Below are positions 57,940-64,000 of a stretch of DNA of 64,000 bases, piece after piece. Both the position numbers and the translations under genes were made by a program. Source of the stretch: Styela clava. Lineage: Eukaryota > Chordata > Ascidiacea > Stolidobranchia > Styelidae. The stretch spans positions 10,540,001 to 10,604,000 of the forward strand of contig NC_135262.1 of assembly GCF_964204865.1 (NCBI RefSeq). Reading direction: 5' to 3'. Numbering within the stretch: the first letter of the stretch is position 1; each line of letters begins with the position of its first letter. Under the pieces are notes generated by a model. It was given only the letters and a program-made list of their open reading frames with translations. It had not been told where the DNA came from and ran no database searches.

Positions 57940-58240
57940 TGCGGTACGGTAGCTTACCAGTGACTGATATTCGTTCGCGGAACGGTTCTCCCTTGTCATA
58001 TAAGAACTCAATTCATTTCCTCTTATCAAATGAAAAAAATATTGTAGGCTACAAAATTTATGTTGTTAATTTCAGAACTGTAACGAAAAGATGAGAGCGT
58101 AATTCAGTGCCGTACCGTACCTTACCAGTACCTGTTGCTGTATGTGGGCTTGCTATTCAATCGTGAAACGGTTCTTCTCTGGCATATAAAAACTCACTTC
58201 AATTTGCTTTTATCAAAATGAACAAATACGGTAAGCTAGA
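57940..58240. repeat. Diverged tandem pair, about 170-bp period
   Basis: Two units share GTACCGTA or GTACGGTA, CTTACCAGT, GGAACGGTTCT or GAAACGGTTCT, CATATAAGAACTCA or CATATAAAAACTCA, and CTTATCAAA or TTTATCAAA. Confidence 0.6.
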
Positions 58241-58400
58241 TTTGCTAGAAAACCTTCAGGCTTGATCACGCAACCGCTTGATATAAGTTTCAAAACAGTG
58301 TTCCCATGAGTAAATTCTAGAACAAAGAAATTTTGAATGAAATATTAGATTTCATAGAAAATTTAGGAATAAATAAAAGTAATAGCCTCCTAGAAAAAAA

Positions 58401-60480
58401 ATCAAACTTTAACCACTGAAAATTTGAAAGCAATTGGTCCAGTATTCGAAGAGAAAAGCAATTTTATAATGATGGTGACGAAGAATAACAATAACAACAA
58501 CATAATATTGAAACGATCGTTATGTCCACTACCGTTTGATGACTTTTTGATGGCATTAGGTAGGGAATTACAAGCTTTTGGTCCACATACTGCAATTGAT
58601 TCTTGTGAAATACTTTTACTGACATATGGAATAAAAAAAATTATCTTTGTTTCTGCTGTTTGAATTTGGGTTTGCTCGGAACAGGCTGGACGGAAGTTCT
58701 CCAATGTAGCAAGAGAACATCATAGTACATATTTCGAATTTAGCTAAATCCACAACTCGTAGTAGCCTATGCTCTTCAAATAAGCTATCAATTTTTTCGC
58801 GATTACCTCTATGAGAAACTCTTTTAATAAAACGATTGCAAACACTTTTGAATTTTTCTGAGAATGGATGATTGGCGATGAACATACGTTGAGGCTCAAT
58901 ATCAAATATGGCTTTCTATCAGAGAGTGGTATAGATGTATTCTTAGTGGTGAGTGGTATAGATGTATACATCTTAAACAAGATGTATTCAAATTGTTGGC
59001 TATTTTCGTAATGGCACTAAAAGACGATCTCGTTTTCGATAGAACCATATTGGTGTGTTGTTACCAAGACAATTTATCATCGATTATTACACCCAGAAAG
59101 CGAGTCTGGTTAACCCTTTCTATATTTATTCCATTTAATTCCAAATTTTATTGCGGTGTTGAACACTTTTGCTTTGGCGCGCTAAATACCATGTTTTTAG
59201 TTTTATTCACAATAATAGTGAGTTTGTTTTCAAACAATCAAGCTTGAATATTTTCTAAGTCAATATTTGCTTTGGTCAAAAGTTCAGGCAAGTCTTTGCC
59301 TCGAAGATATGACGTTGAGTCATCAGCAAAAAGTATGATATGACGTTGAGTCATCAGCAAAAAGTATGATATCAAAGTGAAAAAAGCATTCGGATAGTCG
59401 TTAATAAAGATTGAAAAACATGAAGCCAAAATAGATCCTTGTAAAGTGTCTACAGTCAAATGACAGTATGTGTTAGATTCTACATCATAGTATATTACTA
59501 CTTGTTTCCTTCATAATAAGTAGCTTTTAAACCAATTATAACTCTGACCTCTAACGCCAATATGATGCAATTTGGCTAGTAAGATGTCATGGTCAATTTC
59601 AAATGCCTTGGAAAGGTTCAAGAACATAACAAGAGTATACTCATTCTTATCAAATCCTTCTAAAATTTTACTGACAAGTAAAGATGTTGCATGACATGTT
59701 GAGTTATTTTGGCGAAAGCCAAATTGCTGGGAATAAGAGAAATTTTTTTGGTCTAGGAAATGGTTGAGTCTCTTGTACATAATTTTTTCTAGAATTTTGG
59801 AAAATGCGGACAGTAAGCTGATCGGTCGGTAGTTTTTTACATCCTTTGCATTTCCTTTTTTTAAACAATGGCATAACTTTGGGTAATTCGAACTGGGGTA
59901 TGTATTTACCAGATTGTAAGGAGCGGTTAAAGATATGTGTGAAGGCACAAATACAATTCCAGGGCATCATTTGTATAACTTTAAAGGAAATTCCATCTAT
60001 TCCACAACTGGTTTTGGGTCGAAATGATTTCATAATATTTTGGACTTCGAAAGCTGATGTCATTCAAGGAACATGGAAGTTTTACTGGGATGACCCATAT
60101 ATTGCTTAAAGTCATCCCTTCCAGTATGAGTAAACTGTTCGATCATTTTATTTCCAATTGTAGAAAAGTACGAGTAAAAATGATCTGCTATTTGACTGGA
60201 TCCGTGGTTGCCTGGCCATTAATAGAAATACTTTTGTTAGATTCGGTTTAGAACGCCCAAGCAGATCGTTTATAGTACGCCAAGTTGTCTTAAGATCATC
60301 ACGGTGTCTGCCTAGTAATGACTTGTAATAATTTTGTTTTTAGCAGTTATCAATTTCTCATATTCTTTCTTGCATTCTGAATGTTTGAATTTGGTCCGCT
60401 CTGATTTTTCAGTTAGATAGTTTTTGTATATATAGTTTATACTTTTTTTCTGCCTTTTTAAGAGTTCCTTATCAAATCAT
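58401..60480 (-). pseudogene. Jockey/CR1-like LINE, decayed reverse transcriptase
   Basis: Minus-strand frames in order: TSCGIDGISFKVIQ near 60000; NYRPISLLSAFSKILEKIMY near 59820; FGFRQNNSTCHA near 59700; MFLNLSKAFEIDHDILLAKL (motif A) near 59600; GSILASCFSIFINDYPNA near 59400; LFADDSTSYL (motif C) near 59330; and a C-terminal block ending at 58402. A 32-bp tandem duplication over the FADD codons (59306-59370) and several frameshifts disable it. 3'-end copies exist at 26755-27003 and 57158-57325. Confidence 0.88.
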
Positions 60481-61483
60481 TTATTGATATTTTTGATATT
60501 TCTTTTCTTCAGAGGGAAACCTCGTTAATATTATTCGCAGTTGTCAACAATAGGTTTTTTTTTTTATAAATTTGATAAACACAGAATATGTCAGATCTTT
60601 AGATCAGATCAAATTAACGAACATGACGAACATATTTTAACAAGATTTTATCTATATAACGTCTTATACGTGCGTGTTCTGTTTGTATTGACTTGCCCTA
60701 TACTTACGCTTGTTTATCGCATCAGTATACAAAGAAATATACAATTCAATCCATTATTTACTACATAACTTTATGGCTCATATCCAAACACGAATAAATT
60801 GATATATACCATCTTCAGCAGATATTAGCAAGCGGGTTATCTTATACAACACCTAACGTGATATTTTCATTGTCTAGCACTAGCATTCACAACTGAGATA
60901 ATTTGTTTTACTGTCAGTTCGATATCGCTTCACCGGCGGCCTAAAGTGGACTAACTAGTGTGGGATAATGGCATTTTCGTTAACTGTTTACTTGTTGACT
61001 GTTGCGTTCATTATCAAGTTTGGAGCAATCCATTTGGTTTTGGTATAGGCAAACAAGTAGATCTAAAGAATAAAGGCAAAAATTCAACTCTTCTTTCTTC
61101 ATCTCCGCCTGGTTTAATTTTGAAAGGCTGGAAAAACTTCTTATTTTCACTAAACTCTGTTCAGCAGATAAATAAACTACAGGTCTGCAGCTCGAAATTG
61201 CGTCAAGTATTTCTATCTTCATTAGAGGCTAACACTACGTAATGGAAAGCAAACGACATAAAATGGTAAAATGAATTAGCTGATTCATATACTCAGCATT
61301 TAAATTAAGAAACAATAAAACATTTATAGTAAACGCAATAAGTAAAATATTAAATCATATTTTAAGTATATTTAACACAATTCTGTCAGTTTTCACGGCT
61401 CATTTGGTAACTCGCCACGAGAACCTACTGGGAACGGTATCATATCAGCACCGTTTTTTTTTTTTATCAATTGCACACTTTCA

Positions 61484-61553
61484 TTTTTTGGTGTTCCGTG
61501 AGGCGAGATAAAAGTGTAAGTGTTCCGTGGCCGAAAAAGTTTGGGAAACGCTA
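61484..61553. mobile_element. hAT-type terminus within the inserted segment
   Basis: GGTGTTCCGTGAGGC, then GTTCCGTGGCCGAAAAAGTT and TGGGAAACGCTAG are typical of a hAT end. The partner end is not located. Confidence 0.4.
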
Positions 61554-62164
61554 GTTTAGTGTGGTCAACGACTGACATACCATGGGTGTGGTATACTGTA
61601 TTATGGATCGCATTATTTCATGCATGAGTGACCTTGGTTTTCTCGCTCAAGTCTATGACTGTGTGTTTCTGTAATACATTTTGAATTCCTACAAATATCG
61701 CCTTTTCTTCGAGTTCACGACACAAGGTTTGGATTTGCGTGTACAAACCTTTTTATTGCTTAACCACGAACCATTTTACCTATATTGTCGGGAATATTTG
61801 CAACGAAGAATCCATATACAATTTATCTGGTAAAAAATGCAAACTTTGCTTTTAAAATTATATAACCGGTTAAAACTGAACGATAGTTCAAAGTTGAATG
61901 TCGAAGCCATTATTTCCCAACCTAGAGAATCCGAGGCCTTAGACTGCTTTGCATGTTGGTGGATCCGGTCCTGCGACCAGCCCTTGCCCATAATTTCAGT
62001 CAAAATGCAACAAAGCGATTAAGTACACAAAACCAGAAAGTAACGATAATTGAACTTGGTATTTAAAATAGCTTCTCGGTGGAGTTAAAGCATATGCTTG
62101 TATAAATATTTAATCGGAATAAATTAATTAGAACCTAGCAAAATTAAATAGTATCACACACACG

Positions 62165-64000
62165 TTAAGGGTTGCAACAGATACCATAATATTTGCACAA
62201 ATTCGCGGCGTATGTCAAAACACGGTTTGACGAGTTCTTTAGATGGTGACGTCTAGGAGGGATACAGCACACATTCTACGCCACACAGTACGAATTTGCC
62301 CTATCCAAAGCCTTTTTCGGAACATCTTTAAAAGTAGGCTCGGGGTAGAGATGCTTAGTCGGCATGGTAGACTGGGGATACAAAGTAACTGATTGTTTGG
62401 TTGTGAAATGTTTCTGGAGATGTTCTTCCCCCATTTTATTATTTCTGAGACAGAGAGCACGAACTTGGTATTTTTGGCATTTTCCATTGTATTGATCGTT
62501 ATCTCGACATAGGAAACCCGCTTCAGTTCCAAATTTCTCAAACACATCACCAGTTTCGCCAGCAAATTTGCCGCCCGACTTTGCCTGAATTGCAACAATC
62601 GTTTTACATTCAAATTCATATATTTCGACCGAATTGTCGCGAGGGTGAATCCATTCTGACCAATAATAATTTTGTGATAATTGGAAAGGAAAATCTGAAG
62701 ATCGTATTGAACCAGCTGGGCAGGTAAACCGGATTTGTATAAAACTGCTCCTAGGCACAGTTCGAGTTTCGAACCCAAGTCTTTTTTCGCATATGTCTTC
62801 AGGCCTTGATCTTGATACTTGTGACGCTGCTTGTCGCCAATCAACAAATCTATTATTTGTAAACTCTGTGATAAACCAAGTTGTCCACTCTGAGTTAGCG
62901 TGAGATTTTCTGCTGTACGTATTTTTTTGATGATCATCTTTCCACGCATTAAAATCTAGATCGTAAACGCTGCTGCAACTGACAAATCTATTGTAATTTG
63001 CGTTGATTATTTTCATAGGTGACTTCAGCACAAACTTCATGTCTTCGCTAACTTCACATAAAATACTTGCTAAAGTTGTCTTTCGAATTGAAGAGAGTTG
63101 TTCGGTTGTAAAAGGAGAAGGAGAACGTTCGTTTTCGTGCCAAAAGCGATCTCCTTTTCTCAACGCGCGAAATCCGTAGGCCAATATGCAGGCAAATGTT
63201 GGTCCGACTTCTCCTCCGTCCACTAGATTTTCAGCCAATCCTCCTACATAAAGATCAATATCATTAACTGAGTCATAAACTAGTCTTAGTCGATTAATAA
63301 TATCCGTGGGTATTTCATTTGAGAAATCGCTGAAAACCTTTGCTTTGGTGAGACCGCACAATTCCCTGTATTTATTGTAGCCTGGTAAACCATGATCTCG
63401 TCCTCGTTGCAAGTTAATGGCAAAGAGATCTCCACCAAATTTTTCTCCAATTTTTGTGTTCAGTTGATTGCGTAAGGCATCGTCTACACTAGTGTCAGTT
63501 TTCTCCGCATGATCAACCATAAATCCGCGTAAATATGCGCCAGATCCCCCTCCTTCCCTTTCCAGGAGTGAGTCACTTGTAAAAAATGTGCCTCTAGATG
63601 GAACGTTTGGTATATTACCAGGATTGTAAAAAGAATCCCTGCGGGTTAATATGTCAGTAACTTGACTGTGGCCGTACCGAAAAGCTGCCGTTGCAAATTC
63701 ATTTGTTATACCTGAATTATACCGCGGATCGTATCCGTTCCAAAACGCATAATCGTCTGTTAACTTCAAATTAAACCGCTTTGACCACAATGGCCCCACC
63801 AGCAGAGAAATATATTCTCGGTATGTGATTGATTGATAAATAGCAGATACAATACGTCGAGCGACGTTGAACACTTTGTCACTAGGCCATGCTTTGTTAA
63901 TGGATTTGAGATTTCTTGCAACATAGTTGTGATATCGAACCATTATTGTGAGTAGAGAAGTAAGTCCTGGATTCTCGTTTGCTCTAACATCCCCGGCTAC
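62165..64000 (-). pseudogene. Haem peroxidase 3, partial, premature stop
   Basis: Coding similarity to peroxidase 2 runs from 64000 (5' part outside the window; first codons read VAGDVRANEN) down to a TAA at 62167-62165. It keeps Arg/Glu of GDVRANE, the proximal RYHN, and the WTTW and WSEW module. A single TAC-to-TAG change at 62278-62276 truncates the frame after SYCVA, removing 37 residues including the Cys-rich tail; downstream codons remain otherwise open to the ancestral stop. It may be a recent pseudogene or a functional tail-less form; the distal-His half is not visible. Confidence 0.85.

Larger units (their letters stand above)
60541..64000. repeat. Segmental duplication block 2 (runs off window)
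   Basis: This is a copy of 46170-50210. About 820 bp at 60905-61725 has no counterpart in block 1 and was probably inserted. The peroxidase end of the block is cut at 64000. Confidence 0.83.

Overview
This is a eukaryotic, animal window. Genes have GT-AG introns, several genes are intronless, non-coding DNA is AT-rich, and short DNA transposons, tRNA-derived SINEs and LINE remnants are dense. The gene set is an orphan 7-TM protein, HSP70, a C2H2 zinc-finger factor, a UxxU selenoprotein, a BTB-Kelch protein, animal haem peroxidases and a flavin monooxygenase. It suggests an invertebrate, most plausibly a tunicate (sea squirt). That assignment is an inference from gene and repeat character; no sequence search was possible.

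Layout. 0.1-6 kb: a 7-TM gene and an intronless inducible-type HSP70, both on minus. 7.0-19.6 kb: a 17-exon minus-strand gene whose exons I could join in frame into an 806-residue protein with nine C2H2-type zinc fingers. 19.8-21.3 kb: the most interesting locus, an intronless gene that conventional ORF calling splits at two in-frame UGA codons. They fall exactly at the two positions of a thioredoxin-like CxxC motif, giving U-L-P-U. A textbook SECIS hairpin and a poly(A) signal lie downstream. I read this as selenoprotein L. 21.6-24.1 kb: repeats, including a foldback element with a 9-bp target duplication. 24.3-26.0 kb: an intronless BTB-BACK-Kelch gene. 26-30.5 kb: LINE tail, hAT-type elements and SINEs.

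30.7-33.3 kb (plus), 47.4-50.0 kb (minus) and 62.2-64.0 kb (minus, cut by the window edge, with a nonsense codon) are three copies of a secreted animal haem peroxidase with a WxxW-like C-terminal module. A fourth 3' fragment lies at 55.6-56.2 kb. The minus-strand copies belong to segmental duplications that include several hundred bases of flanking DNA. Between them lie a ten-exon FMO gene (39.5-44.3 kb), an L1/Tx1-like LINE remnant with a SINE nested in it, a Jockey/CR1-like LINE remnant, a Ty3/gypsy integrase remnant and at least six hAT-type elements, most with recognisable 8-bp target duplications.

The genes do not form one pathway, but redox enzymes are prominent: a diselenide-type selenoprotein, haem peroxidases and an FMO. 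The repeats form a readable stratigraphy, such as a MITE in a hAT in an FMO intron, or a hAT in a SINE. Splice junctions were derived by reading GT/AG sites and checking frame continuity and family motifs; they are predictions.
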